Shown: in pieces, positions 39,101 through 44,827 of the stretch | Position numbering within the stretch: the first letter of the stretch is position 1 | How the letters are laid out: every line of letters starts with the position of its first letter | Assembly (NCBI GenBank): GCA_907165275.2 | Contig: OU015661.1 | Coordinates: forward strand, 6,703,501 to 6,767,500 | Source of the DNA: Zygaena filipendulae | Taxonomy: Eukaryota; Arthropoda; Insecta; Lepidoptera; Zygaenidae | Reading direction: 5' to 3' | DNA length: 64,000 nucleotides | Made by a program: the position numbers and the translations under genes | The notes under the pieces: model-generated | The model's database searches: none | Told to the model about the DNA's origin: nothing | What the model saw: only the letters and a program-made list of their open reading frames with translations

Positions 39101-39397
39101 TAAAATTTTCGTGATCTTGGAGTCTAGGCAGTCGATACTGCTACTCACCTCTAGGTCCTCATAGGTACGGAATGCCATTATGGCGAACCCATCGATGATG
39201 TCCTCTTCTCCGATCGGCTCCCGCGACTTTTTCCTCCTGACAGGAGGACGAGGCGGCTTCTCTCTCGCAGGTGACTCGTCCTCACCGCTGTCTCCATCTT
39301 TGACTTTACTCTCTCGCTGTGCTTGCATGCGCTGTGCCCGCTCCCTTCTCCTGTTTCTTTGATTGCGCTGCTTCACTTCGTTTTCCATCGTTCGCAC
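15150..39397 (-). CDS. tay: AUTS2/Tay-bridge family protein, 5' part (join of 39149-39397, 26512-26634 candidate, 16843-16962, 15150-15176; incomplete)
   Basis: What I see: four minus-strand exons, each ending or starting in phase 0, so any of the internal ones can be included or skipped without shifting the frame. The joined N-terminus is a basic Arg/Gln-rich stretch, a proline-rich stretch, the motif EEDIIDGFAIMAF, then Ser/Asp-rich acidic disorder. Family knowledge: vertebrate AUTS2, FBRSL1 and FBRS and Drosophila Tay bridge are long, disordered nuclear proteins with a basic N-terminus followed by an '(I/V)IDGFAIASF' motif; AUTS2 works with a non-canonical PRC1 complex in transcription. 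Inference: this is the insect orthologue. No further exon or stop was found down to position 1, so the rest probably lies off the left edge. Huge introns and microexons fit this family. Alternative: another IDGFAI-bearing disordered protein, which I think less likely. The exon chain rests on splice signals, not on transcript data. Confidence 0.72.
15177..15877. other. Intron between the microexon and the 120-nt exon; no gene
   Basis: AT-rich. A small GC patch at 15600-15720 has no coding character. Confidence 0.4.
15878..16210 (+). mobile_element. MITE C copy 1
   Basis: MITE C is a 310-335-bp element with long imperfect inverted ends: 'ggcatgttgacta...tagtccgtc' at one end and 'gacggactaattagaa...agtccacatcccc' at the other. 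Inside are 'aacggcgata', 'gtgacgtcacgaccccctc' and 'ccctaaactttaatgcg'. There is no ORF. Four copies occur in this window. Confidence 0.7.
16211..16842. other. Intron, no gene seen
   Basis: AT-rich sequence immediately downstream of the 120-nt exon's donor (16842-16841). Nothing recognised. Confidence 0.4.
16843..16962 (-). CDS. tay: AUTS2/Tay-like internal exon (120 nt, phase 0-0)
   Basis: Read on the minus strand, CCTTTGCAG precedes 40 open codons and GAT|GTAAGTAC follows, both strong splice signals. The peptide is Ser/Asp/Arg-rich (for example DAGTSDDSGRASERL and ending SRDRLSD), typical of the disordered acidic segment that follows the IDGFAI motif in the AUTS2 family. Phase 0 at both ends joins it to exon 1 (or to the 26.5-kb candidate) and to the microexon downstream. 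No repeat overlaps it. Confidence 0.68.
16963..19277. other. Intron of the AUTS2/Tay-like gene; GC patches at 17280-17350 and 18320-18440
   Basis: Apart from the two GC-rich patches it is plain AT-rich sequence. ORFs at 17223-17411 minus, 17831-18061, 18101-18400 minus and 18469-18702 have no recognisable content. Confidence 0.35.
19278..19400 (-). repeat. Family A repeat, tail fragment
   Basis: 'catgacgatcggttgagtgg' and 'ggcgtgagggcgaagcaa' match the 'tgatcggttgagccg' subtype tail. Confidence 0.4.
19514..19532. repeat. Short telomere-like (TTAGG)3 tract
   Basis: 'gggttaggttaggttag' is three units of the insect telomere motif TTAGG. It is too short to be more than an interstitial trace. 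Confidence 0.4.
20042..20080 (+). repeat. MITE C terminal fragment
   Basis: 'gacggacggattttcaaaag' followed by 'tcttcaacatccctatt' equals the right end of MITE C. Confidence 0.5.
20802..21800 (+). repeat. Family B repeat with internal foldback, interrupted by MITE C
   Basis: Starts with a palindrome (20811-21079) whose arms read 'taccgatttaatccaaaa' and 'tgtgctaccgctgatcggtt' and return as their inverse. The body follows ('ttcaccattagttccactt', 'attgtgaagggcataaattg') and the terminal 'cggtgaacatacat' to 'tttttggatatcggtt'. A MITE C (21211-21540) splits the body. ORFs 20638-20988 and 21540-21737 are by-products. Confidence 0.65.
21211..21540 (-). mobile_element. MITE C copy 2, nested in family B
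   Basis: Minus-sense copy from 'aaaatcaaaattctaattag' through 'ccctaaactttaatgcg' (inverted) to 'gacggactaag...aaattagtca'. It lies inside the family B copy, so it inserted later. Confidence 0.65.
21801..22394. other. Intron, no gene seen
   Basis: AT-rich; ORFs on the minus strand (22031-22243, 22225-22431) lack recognisable motifs. Confidence 0.35.
22395..22495 (+). repeat. Family A repeat, partial
   Basis: 'caggggtacagagaaggaca' to 'acgcgggcgaaactgcg'; the terminal cagctag is lost. Confidence 0.65.
22496..23171. other. Intron; GC-rich island 22680-22910 without a supported exon
   Basis: The island is open on both strands (84 codons plus, 71 minus). Neither peptide is recognisable and no matching acceptor and donor pair was found on the minus strand, so it is more likely regulatory. 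Confidence 0.35.
23172..23357 (-). repeat. Family A repeat
   Basis: 'actaactctcccccgtgg' to 'taataatattagtaa', 'gaagcattctttaagtgaaa' subtype. Confidence 0.7.
23488..23665 (-). repeat. Family A repeat
   Basis: 'actagcagctgtgccccacgg' to the 'ggctatctgccagtgaaagtc' block and 'gagattagctggaacaaacg'. Confidence 0.65.
23822..24023 (-). repeat. Family A repeat, complete
   Basis: Nearly canonical: 'agctgtgccccgcggtttca' to 'tttataatattattagga', with 'caaatccgttcagccgtttt' and 'gtaacaaacatccaaacat'. Confidence 0.8.
24024..24876. other. Intron, no supported gene
   Basis: A GC-rich patch at 24030-24190 has a short stop-ended plus frame (around 24041-24126) of unknown meaning. The rest is AT-rich, with a 12-base T run at 24480. 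Confidence 0.3.
24877..25051 (+). repeat. Family A repeat, variant subtype
   Basis: Has 'aactcatgcgggtgaatctc', 'tgatgttataaggagtaaatt' and ends 'ggggcactgctag'. Confidence 0.65.
25401..25712 (+). mobile_element. MITE C copy 3
   Basis: From 'taggctatttgactaatttt' and 'tagtccgtcttgtagatt' to 'aaaagttgtcaacatcccta'. Internal landmarks match copy 1, with small indels. Confidence 0.7.
25713..26207. other. Intron, no gene seen
   Basis: AT-rich; nothing recognised. Confidence 0.4.
26208..26395 (-). repeat. Family A repeat, degraded
   Basis: 'ggtttaactagcgtttattt', 'cccgcgggaatttcgagata', and 'gtgatcagttgagtag' then 'gtgaaagtgtaacaaac'. Confidence 0.6.
26512..26634 (-). CDS. Candidate AUTS2/Tay-like exon 2 (123 nt, phase 0-0)
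   Basis: On the minus strand an acceptor (TTATTTGTCAG) opens a 41-codon stop-free stretch rich in Pro, Ser, Asn and Arg, ending at CAT|GTCAGT, a usable but non-ideal donor. Third positions are almost all G or C, in sharp contrast to the AT-rich intron around it, which argues for coding. It starts and ends in phase 0, matching exon 1 upstream and the 120-nt exon downstream, and it lies between them in the right order. I do not recognise the peptide itself. Alternatives: a conserved regulatory island or a chance GC-rich block; the donor is the weak point. Confidence 0.5.
26735..26795 (-). repeat. Family A tail fragment
   Basis: 'gtagtgatcgcttgagccgt' followed by 'aagcgaagc' and 'ttcgtatttaataaagga'. 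It lies upstream (transcription sense) of the candidate exon. Confidence 0.35.
26796..27509. other. Intron; GC-rich patch at 27140-27230, no exon seen
   Basis: The patch holds a G-rich run (ggggcgggggggtggtgggcg, 27169-27189) but no supported coding frame. Confidence 0.35.
27510..27605 (-). mobile_element. tRNA-derived SINE head (fragment)
   Basis: Read on the minus strand: box A 'tggcgcagtagg', then 'caccatgcctacccgctaat' and box B 'gggtttgatta'. Same family as the copy at 43906. The 3' body is missing. Confidence 0.65.
27900..28412 (+). repeat. Family A repeat, tandem dimer
   Basis: Two consecutive near-identical units of about 250 bp (27900-28162 and 28163-28412). Each begins 'taatatatataaatcacgtg' and ends 'gcgggggacagctagt'. 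The 'tccgcgatggactccgaaa' block marks a separate subtype. Confidence 0.8.
28413..29653. other. Intron; family B fragment near 28908-28990; no gene
   Basis: 'ttttggattaaatcggtatt' at 28922 belongs to a family B end. A GC-rich patch at 29060-29160 has no coding frame. Confidence 0.4.
29654..29797. mobile_element. Small TIR element (acggccgcac ends)
   Basis: Inverted ends of about 36 bp: 'acggccgcacttagagtcg' on the left, and 'cgactctgagtgcggccgt' on the right. A third, diverged copy (ggccgcgcttagagacg) lies in the middle. 144 bp in total, non-coding. Confidence 0.65.
29798..30252. other. No supported gene
   Basis: A patch at 30110-30250 is open on both strands; the peptides are not recognisable. 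Confidence 0.3.
30253..30273. repeat. Poly(C) tract, 21 bases
   Basis: A pure run of C in an AT-rich region. It extends a plus ORF with a chance proline run. Confidence 0.9.
30541..30720 (+). repeat. Dispersed repeat ('cgggaccctattactaagac')
   Basis: Contains 'ccaaagggtaaaacgggacc', 'ctgtccgtccgtctgtcacc' and 'gttgaaattttcacagatga', a block widely repeated in lepidopteran genomes. I do not know its class for certain. Confidence 0.55.
30988..31130 (-). repeat. Family A terminal fragment joined to a LINE/SINE block
   Basis: 'actagctgtcccatgcggtt' to 'ttcccgcggaac', then 'cccctttcacccccttagag' and 'ggttgaattttcaaaactcc'. Confidence 0.55.
31134..31575 (+). repeat. Family A repeat, head-to-tail multimer (about 3 units)
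   Basis: The unit 'tctggatct...gaagctacagtgatcctgagt...gaattcccgcgggaactccg' recurs three times, the first already carrying 'accacgggggacagctat' inside the array. The last unit is cut at 'cccgattcacc'. Confidence 0.75.
31940..32075 (+). repeat. RTE-like repeat fragment
   Basis: 'ccgccgcgtctgtctgtttg' and 'ttcgcgataaactcaaatat', the reverse sense of the block at 8870-8988. Confidence 0.5.
32090..32301 (-). repeat. Family A repeat
   Basis: 'gttcccgcgggaattccggg' then 'gtgttaatctgatgtataag' and 'tttataatactag'. It is followed at once by a sister copy with the same internal block, so the two form a tandem pair. Confidence 0.65.
32302..32512 (-). repeat. Family A repeat (sister of the previous copy)
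   Basis: 'tagttgtgccccgcggtttc' to 'tttatgatattagta', sharing the unusual 'gtgttaatctgatgtataagctatattattg' block (positions 32379-32409) with the neighbour. Confidence 0.7.
32513..32706 (+). repeat. Family A repeat, opposite orientation
   Basis: 'aaagtgtggatgtttggatg' to 'aaccgcggggcacagctagt'. With the two minus-sense copies it forms a head-to-head cluster able to fold back. Confidence 0.75.
32707..32875 (+). repeat. Family A repeat, truncated
   Basis: 'caaccgatcaccacgaaatt' and 'tcagagaaggacgtagggta' to 'attccggaatttccgag'. Confidence 0.55.
33128..33316 (+). repeat. Family A repeat
   Basis: 'taatattataaaaagaaaag', 'taaccgattttaaaaattct', 'tgaaaccgtaggggatcacctagt'-type end, diverged. 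Confidence 0.6.
33317..33966. other. Intron, no gene seen
   Basis: AT-rich; nothing recognised. Confidence 0.4.
33967..34270 (+). mobile_element. MITE C copy 4
   Basis: 'gggcatgttgactaattttt' to 'agtagtccacatccccatt', with 'taacggcgacgtcaatattc' where other copies are longer (an internal deletion of about 30 bp). Confidence 0.7.
34271..35924. other. Intron; short GC-rich open patch at 34313-34401
   Basis: The patch is discussed in the findings. The rest is AT-rich with a self-complementary 'aggacatgtcctggg' near 35258; the minus ORF at 35227-35493 is not recognisable. Confidence 0.35.
35925..36115 (-). mobile_element. LINE 3' end, antisense
   Basis: 'ttaatcctttattgcacata', 'gtggcggtcttatcgcatgg', 'gcgatctcttccagacaacc', a 3' end I recognise from insect non-LTR elements, in reverse. 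Confidence 0.6.
36225..36305 (+). repeat. Tandem duplication (tagtaatatgtatgtgtgtt)
   Basis: 'agtaatatgtatgtgtgtta' plus 'tgacctg' occurs twice (36240 and 36278), 38 bases apart. Confidence 0.75.
36704..36881 (+). repeat. Family A repeat, variant subtype
   Basis: 'gtctgtctgtttgttccagc', 'taatctctgaaacggctgaa' and 'gaaaccgcggggaacagctag'. Confidence 0.7.
36885..37122 (+). mobile_element. Likely LINE 3' end with (TAATC)n tail
   Basis: AT-rich block ending 'gtgaaataaatgaatctaat' and four TAATC-type units to 37122, a typical non-LTR terminus. There is no coding remnant. Confidence 0.45.
37123..39148. other. First intron (proximal part), no repeat or exon recognised
   Basis: AT-rich, comparatively free of the families seen elsewhere, and directly adjacent to exon 1. 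Open to promoter-proximal regulatory use, but no motif is clear. Confidence 0.4.
39149..39397 (-). CDS. tay: AUTS2/Tay-like coding exon 1
   Basis: Eighty-three codons from the first ATG (39397); a second in-frame Met at codon 4 (39388) is an equally good start. Residues 9-28 are Arg/Gln-rich (nuclear-localisation-like), 33-46 acidic, 47-59 Pro/Arg/Lys-rich, and 64-76 carry EEDIIDGFAIMAF, the family signature. The exon ends after codon GAG at 39149, followed by a near-perfect donor read on the minus strand as GAG|GTGAGTAG. The ORF runs on a further 25 codons into the intron, which is read-through, not protein. The coding strand is GC-richer than its surroundings. Confidence 0.8.
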
Positions 39398-39620
39398 ATT
39401 ATTCGAACCACCCGACCACTCTCACTACACCAAAGTCCGCACAACACTTTTAACACACATGGTAAACTACTGTTTCTATATCGTGTAAACTAACGAAACA
39501 CAAATCTTGCACTTGGAGAAAGACACTGGCCGTTTCCAATGGCGGATCGTACACCGTTGCCGCATTGCAAGTAAAATGGCCGCGTAGCACTAGACTGGCT
39601 GTTTTCTTTCACATTCACGT
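39398..39620 (-). promoter_or_regulatory. Putative promoter and 5' UTR of the AUTS2/Tay-like gene
   Basis: The 220 bases upstream of the start codon are GC-richer than average and free of repeats. Two ATGGC-core sites, caatggcgg (39537-39545) and aaaatggccgcg (39573-39584), match the YY1/Pleiohomeotic consensus (AANATGGC). No clear TATA box is visible. Such sites are common in CpG-type promoters; a Polycomb role would be inference only. Confidence 0.35.
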
Positions 39621-40267
39621 TAATATAAACATATTTACACTTAAACTAGGACATACTATTATATATTTTAATAAGAACTAAGTTATTATTACGTTAAAAT
39701 AACTTTATACATTATTCTCTATCTCCAGAATCAGTCAATAGTCAATACAATGAAAGGTGTTGCACGACGCCAACGCTACGTTGCGGTCGCGATGGTGAAC
39801 TAAAAACAGTACTGCCAACAGCGAATATTATTGTACATTCTGCGAATAGCGCGCCTTTGAGCCCATTGATAAAAATAAAATAATTATTTTATAACGAAGT
39901 TCGTTTATAATCTAATGTTTTCACACAAAATAATATAAATTTTTAGAGTGGAAAGAAGACAATCTGATAAATCAAGATCGAGCAGTTACCATTTAGGTTG
40001 CCAAAATTATCAAGTAATAATTATGTTTCGTAAAAAATCTACCAATGTAGTAATCAGTAGTACAACAGACCGTAATTTGCTAATAGCATTATTGCATTGG
40101 AGAAAAATCAGTATTTTGCAAATGACTAGCAGGAAGGAGGTGGCTGGCAGGAAACAATAGCAATAGCAAGTAGCATGTAGCAGCACATTTGTATTCCAAT
40201 AAAAAAAATAAAAAAATGAAAGACTTGTCTGCTTAGTTGTCCTTATAGATAGCTGTCTGATACTTGG
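39621..40267. other. Upstream flank of the AUTS2/Tay-like gene, no gene seen
   Basis: AT-rich; a 70-codon plus ORF (39948-40160) has no recognisable content. Confidence 0.4.
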
Positions 40268-40597
40268 ACTACATTATCGCCTACGGAGATATCCTTACCT
40301 TTATGTTATCGGCGATTATCGTGATCGTCTATAATCGTATACTACATTTACACTCTCGCCTCGTACCTGGCCTCGTGCTTCGTGGCGAACCGCGCGTGAA
40401 CTATAGATCGATCGAAGAGCCCCGAGCCACAAACTACTTAGAGATACTCCCCGAGCGTCTGTTCACACTCGCACCTCGTCCCTCGCCTCGCGCGGTGCGT
40501 CGCTCATACGTGTAAATGACGCATCACGATCATCGTGCAAGCGACGGCAAGCGTCCACACGATCATCTGTTCTATAATTTGCCGTCGTAATGTGTTG
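40268..40597. mobile_element. Possible TIR element related to 5140-5352
   Basis: Opens 'gactacattatcgcctacgg' and closes with a looser inverse 'gccgtcgtaatgtg'. Shares 'tatcgtgatcgtct' and 'cgatcatcg' style motifs with the 5.1-kb element. The interior is unusually rich in CTCGC/CGTGC. Confidence 0.4.
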
Positions 40598-40714
40598 CTG
40601 CTGCAACCATTTATCTACACGTATAAATAAAATTGAAGAATCTGTTTGTAATTTCAAATTAACAGCTTTTCACTAAATGCATATAAAAGTAGGTACTTAC
40701 ATAAAATATCTATT

Positions 40715-40880
40715 TTAAAAATGTTTGTCTGTCTGTTTGTTTGTTCCGGCTAATCTCTGAAACGGCTCTACCGATCATAACGGGACTTTCACTGGCAAAT
40801 AGCTACTTTTATTTAAAAAAAAATTGTTCGTGCTGGAATTCCGAAACTCACGCGGGTGAAACCGTAGGGCTCAGCTAGTA
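40715..40880 (+). repeat. Family A repeat, variant subtype
   Basis: 'tgtctgtctgtttgtttgtt', 'taatctctgaaacggctcta', end 'accgtagggctcagctagta'. Confidence 0.65.
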
Positions 40881-40892
40881 TTATATAAACAC

Positions 40893-41023
40893 GCCTCGAA
40901 AGTGGAACCCTGTGGTCATCACAAAAAGTCCACCCCCACTGGGTATCAAACCCGGATCCTTTGATTAGCAGGTAGGCATGCCGCATGGTGACCTAGGTAG
41001 GTACTACGCCAATCCCGTCGTAG
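40893..41023 (-). mobile_element. tRNA-derived SINE fragment
   Basis: On the minus strand: box A-like 'attggcgtagta', 'caccatgcgg', 'gcctacctgctaatca', box B 'gggtttgata', then 'ggtggactttttgtgatgac' and 'cacagggttccactttc', which match the body of the 43906 copy. Confidence 0.65.
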
Positions 41024-41363
41024 CTTTTTTAATAATAGTAGATTTTTGCACCGAGCGCAAAGTGAGTTCTTAATGCACGAATGTTAGGTTGGGCCGAGCG
41101 CATGCGAGGGCACCAAATGAGCACGAGTACAAAAATTAATTACTACTCACTTAAGGAAGGTGCGTAATCTACTTTTCTTTTAATTACCAATTTACCTACC
41201 TAGTATCGTTATAAGATACAATATAGGTATCTACCTACTCATAATAAAAACTCAAGTTAATGAAAACAAAGTTCAATTCATCTCCTCCAAAAACATTTAA
41301 AACTTACAATTATTAAATGTGCAGTTATTAAAAGTGAAAACACCTAGAACATTTATTCTAGTA
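41024..41363. other. No gene seen
   Basis: Contains a 'ccgagcgcaaagtgag...ccgagcgcatgcgagggc' direct motif pair at 41052 and 41094; otherwise AT-rich. Confidence 0.35.
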
Positions 41364-41560
41364 CTAGCTGTGCCCCGCCGTTTCACCCGCGTGAAACGTT
41401 TTTATATAACAACTTCTTTTTCCCGACGTCCGATTTAAAGGAAACAAAGCCTATATGTAGCTCCAGGCTAAGCTTAATCTACCTGTGAAAACCGCATGAC
41501 AATCCGTTCAGTAGATTCGGAGATTATCGCGAACAGACAGACAGACAGACAGAAAAGAAA
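41364..41560 (-). repeat. Family A-like / RTE-type repeat
   Basis: 'actagctgtgccccgccgtt', then 'ttcccgacgtccgatttaaa', 'cctatatgtagctccaggct', 'gacaatccgttcagtagatt' and a (GACA)n run. Only the first 30 bases match canonical family A, so this is a longer relative. Confidence 0.6.
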
Positions 41561-41715
41561 TTTAAAAACTCTTTTTTGTGGTTGGTTACTCTTCTTTTAT
41601 CGCCCCCTGTAAATTTTTGTTAAAACTATTCAACGTACAGAATCCCGGATTCTTCTCTTTTATTATAGTATAGATAGATAGAAAGATATAGATTTGTTTA
41701 GTTTATTATTGAACG

Positions 41716-41794
41716 AGCTGTCCCCCGCGGTTTTTCCCGTGGTAATTGTGGAGTTCCCATAGAAATATTTCATAAGCGTACACTAAGTCACGCA
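41716..41794 (-). repeat. Family A repeat, outer left half (split by a hAT-like element)
   Basis: 'gagctgtcccccgcggtttt' to 'gcgtacactaagtcacgca'. It continues after the insertion at 43711. Confidence 0.6.
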
Positions 41795-41954
41795 CAGGGC
41801 CGGATCTACCGTATGGATTTTGGGCTTCAGCCCAGGGCCCCGTGGAGTCAAGTCAAAGTCAAGAATAGACAATAATGCGAAAGAATCCATAATTTTATCA
41901 AATTAAACAAATCGTATGGTTTGCAGCCCTGCGAATCCCTGCGAATGGCTTATA

Positions 41955-42720
41955 TCTATACTAATATCATAAAAAGCAAAAGTTTGTGAGTTTGTGAGTT
42001 TGTGAGTTTCTGACGTTGTAGGGGGTAATCTCTGGATCTACTGGACCGATTTTGAAAATTCTTTCACTTACAGGAAGCTACAGTGATCCTGAGTGCCATA
42101 GGGTACTTTTAATTCCGGAATTCACGCGGTAACTCCGAATTTTCCCTGTGTAAAACCACGGGGGAACAGCTATTTCTGGTTCTACTGAACCAATTTTGAA
42201 AATTCTTCCAGTTATAAGAAGTTACAGTGATTCTGAGTGACATAGGGTACTTTTTATCCCGGAATCCCCGCGGGAACTTCAAAGTTTGTGAGGTTGTAAT
42301 CTCTGGACCTGCTAAACCAATTTTGAAAATTCTTTCACTTATGTGAAGTTGCAGTAATCCTGAGTGACTTAAGGTACATTTTAACCCGGAATTCTCGCGA
42401 AAACTCCGGAGATTGTGAGTTTGTGACGTTTTAGGGGTGATCGCTGGAATCTGGATCTACTGAACCGATTTTGAAAATTCTTTCACTTATAAGAAGTTAC
42501 AGTTATTCTGAGTGACATAGAGTACTTTTTATCCCGCAATCCCCGCGGGAACTCCGGATTTTATGAGGTTGTAATCTCTGGATCTACTGAACCAATTTGG
42601 AAATTATTTCACTTATAGGAATTTAAAGTGATCCTGAGTGACATACGGCGCATTTTTTATTCCGGAATTCCCGCGGGAACTGAAATTACAACGGGTGAAA
42701 CTGCGGGGGTCAGCTAGTAG
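41955..42720 (+). repeat. Family A repeat, head-to-tail array of about 5 units
   Basis: The unit 'tctggatctactgaaccgat ... gaattcccgcgggaactccg' repeats at about 42024, 42172, 42298, 42440 and 42577, with unit lengths of roughly 120-165 bp. It begins 'ctaatatcataaaaagcaaa' and ends with a single complete terminus 'tgcgggggtcagctagtaga'. Confidence 0.8.
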
Positions 42721-42775
42721 AGAATAAATACAGAACGACAATATCAAAAAAAATAAATAAAGTGCTCCAAGGTAC

Positions 42776-43344
42776 TTGAAATGTTCACTGTGGCATTCGG
42801 CGAGTCCACTTTGTCTCAAAAAAGTGTTTATAAGTGGTACGCACTGCAGCATCCTGGAGTTGCAACCACGTTAACAAGCGAAGAAAACATCGAAACAGTG
42901 AAATAAAATGTTTTGAAAAATCGTCGAATCACTGTAATAGGAAAGTTGCAGAGGATGTTGGCATATCAATCGGCTCATGCCATGCAATTTTCTCGAATGT
43001 TTTGGGCACTAAACATGTAGCAGCAAAGTTTGTTCCGAAATTGATAAATTTTGTACAAAAGCAACGTAGCATTCATGCCAAAAGCAACACCGTAGTCATG
43101 CCTCAACCACCGTATTCACCATTTGGCTTTTTCCTATCCCCAAAACTGAAGAGACCAATGAAAGGAAAGCGTTTTGCCATAATTGATGAGATAGATCAGA
43201 ATGGACGAACGAGCTGATGGCCATACAGAAAAGCGCATTTCAGAAGTGCTTCGAGGATTGGAAGAAGCGCTGGTATAAGTGCATTGTATCTGAGGGCCCG
43301 AGAGGGATAACTTTGAAGGGGACAAAATGGATATTGATGAATAA
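42776..43344 (+). pseudogene. Mariner transposase pseudogene, internally deleted
   Basis: Translation in shifting frames shows mariner landmarks in order: 'ESTLSQKSVYKWY' (HTH), 'GISIGSCHAIFSNVLG' and 'VAAKFVPKLINFVQKQRS' (second HTH and linker), then 'VVMPQPPYSPFGFFLSPKLKR' region (around the last catalytic aspartate) and 'KCFEDWKKRWYKCI' near the C-terminus. The stretch from the linker to just before MPQPPYSP, which holds the first two catalytic aspartates, is missing. At least three frame changes. A full mariner protein is about 345 residues; perhaps half is left. No mariner terminal repeats were recognised. Confidence 0.88.
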
Positions 43345-43427
43345 ATAAATACTTAAAAAAAAAAACAAAATTAACTTTTTTTTTAACAGACTACGTATAA
43401 CACTAAGGCATAATATATTTTATTACT

Positions 43428-43607
43428 AGATGTGCCCCGTGGTTTTTTCGGAGTTCCCGCGGGAATTCCAGGATAAAAGTACCCTATGTCCTTCTCTGTA
43501 CCCCTGACAACTCCGTTCAGCCGTTTTTGCGTGATTGAGTAACAAACATCCAAATATCTAAACATCCAAACATCCACACTTTCACATTTATAATATTAGT
43601 AGGATAA
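43428..43607 (-). repeat. Family A repeat, internally deleted
   Basis: 'actagatgtgccccgtggtt' jumps straight to 'ttcggagttcccgcgggaat' and ends 'tttataatattagtagga'. It lies inside the hAT-like element. Confidence 0.7.
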
Positions 43608-43710
43608 ATCAAATATTTTACTATCTCATTTTTTTTCTATACTTTGAGTAATTAAATGGGCCCCTAAGTAGTATTAGCCCAGGGCCCCCTAAACTCACGG
43701 TCCGGCCCTG

Positions 43711-43865
43711 AGTCTCACGCAAGACTACCGTGGTTTCCTATAAGTGAATGGTTTTTTTCAAAATTGGTTCAGTTCTAGAGATTATCCCCTACAACATCAC
43801 AAACTTTACCTCTTTCGTTCTTTCTTCTTTTTTATGGACTTTCGCATATAATGCATTTAGCTAGT
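43711..43865 (-). repeat. Family A repeat, outer right half
   Basis: 'actaccgtggtttcctataa', 'gtgaatgg', 'ggttcagttctagagattat' continue the copy begun at 41716. Confidence 0.6.
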
Positions 43866-43905
43866 ATCAAGTAAAATTAATAAGATCAATATATTTTCCA
43901 TTCAG

Positions 43906-44225
43906 ACGATCCGGTTGGCGCAGTGGTCACCATGCCTACCCGCTAATTAAGAGGTTCCGGGTTCGATTCCCGGTGGAGGTGGGCTTTGTGTGATGAACAC
44001 AGGGTTCCAATTTCCAGTCTGAGTGTGTATACTGTATATATATCTATAGTATAATATATAATATGTAAGTAATAATATGTGTAGTATATACCACGTTTGC
44101 TTGGTTTCCACGACACAATTAAGCTTATAGCTTAGTGTGGGATCAAGTAGATCTGTGTGTTGTGAAGTGGATTATTAAACAATATGCTTCGTTGTACGGT
44201 TTGAAATTGCAAGCCACGGTTACTA
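43906..44225 (+). mobile_element. tRNA-derived SINE, best copy
   Basis: Pol III box A TGGCGCAGTGG (43916-43926) and box B GGTTCGATTCC (43960-43970), 33 bases between them, with 'caccatgcctacccgctaat' in between. The body has 'tgatgaacacagggttccaa' and 'ttggtttccacgacacaatt', ending near 'gatctgtgtgttgtgaa'. The head cannot fold into a full cloverleaf that I can see, so it is not a tRNA gene. Its 3' limit is uncertain. Confidence 0.7.
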
Positions 44226-44827
44226 TAGCCTGCAAGAACTTTCTCGGAGCTCTTGGAGGAAACTGAAGAAATCAGCTCGAAATGTCATATAATATCTTCT
44301 TGAGCGCATAAATAACCGTCACTGTGAAAATTATTGTCCAATACAGCACTTTATAACACAACAAAATCCATTTTTAACCATTTTTTATCTACATGAAAAT
44401 AAATGACCGAACCGATCTTTGATTCCCGCCACATTTTCACCAAGTCGGTTTGATTCAGCCGAAATTAATTTTCAGCCAGTATCTCTTTGATCGATCTAAT
44501 GCATAGGTAGGTACATTTTATATCAAGCTTTATAGGAGACATTAAACCTCTAATAAATTTATATCTAATAAAGAAAAACAAAAGTGCATTAATGAAAAAC
44601 TGTGCAATAATGAGATTTCATACAATATTTCTGCACTGTTTTGGTTCTAAGCAAAAAAGACCTCCTTTGTGCTCATTTTGTAGTAATTAACATTACTATA
44701 GGTAGGTACGTAGTTGAAACAATTTTTTTTGTACCATGTTCCTATAGTTCCTTTTAGGCTAGCCTTTCATGCAAAGGTACAACTTATACCTATCCGACTT
44801 GTATGCTACAGCTTATATCGAAAAAAA
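44226..44827. other. No gene seen
   Basis: AT-rich; nothing recognised. Confidence 0.4.

Larger units (their letters stand above)
41795..43710. mobile_element. hAT-like element carrying nested insertions
   Basis: Opens CAGGGCCGGATCTACC...AGCCCAGGGCCCC and closes GGGCCCC...GGTCCGGCCCTG, inverted ends of the type found on many insect hAT elements. The flanks both read (a)gtc..cacgca, consistent with a target duplication altered by a 2-bp indel, and the family A copy resumes in register on the far side. No hAT transposase remains; the interior is filled by a family A multimer, a mariner pseudogene and another family A copy. Confidence 0.65.

Noticed and set aside
42613..42852. 79-codon minus ORF overlapping the mariner relic
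   Set aside because: Lies across the end of a family A array and the start of the pseudogene; composition is that of the repeat.
43906..43980. tRNA gene
   Set aside because: Boxes A and B are present but no acceptor stem or full cloverleaf is seen; two other copies show that it is a SINE head.
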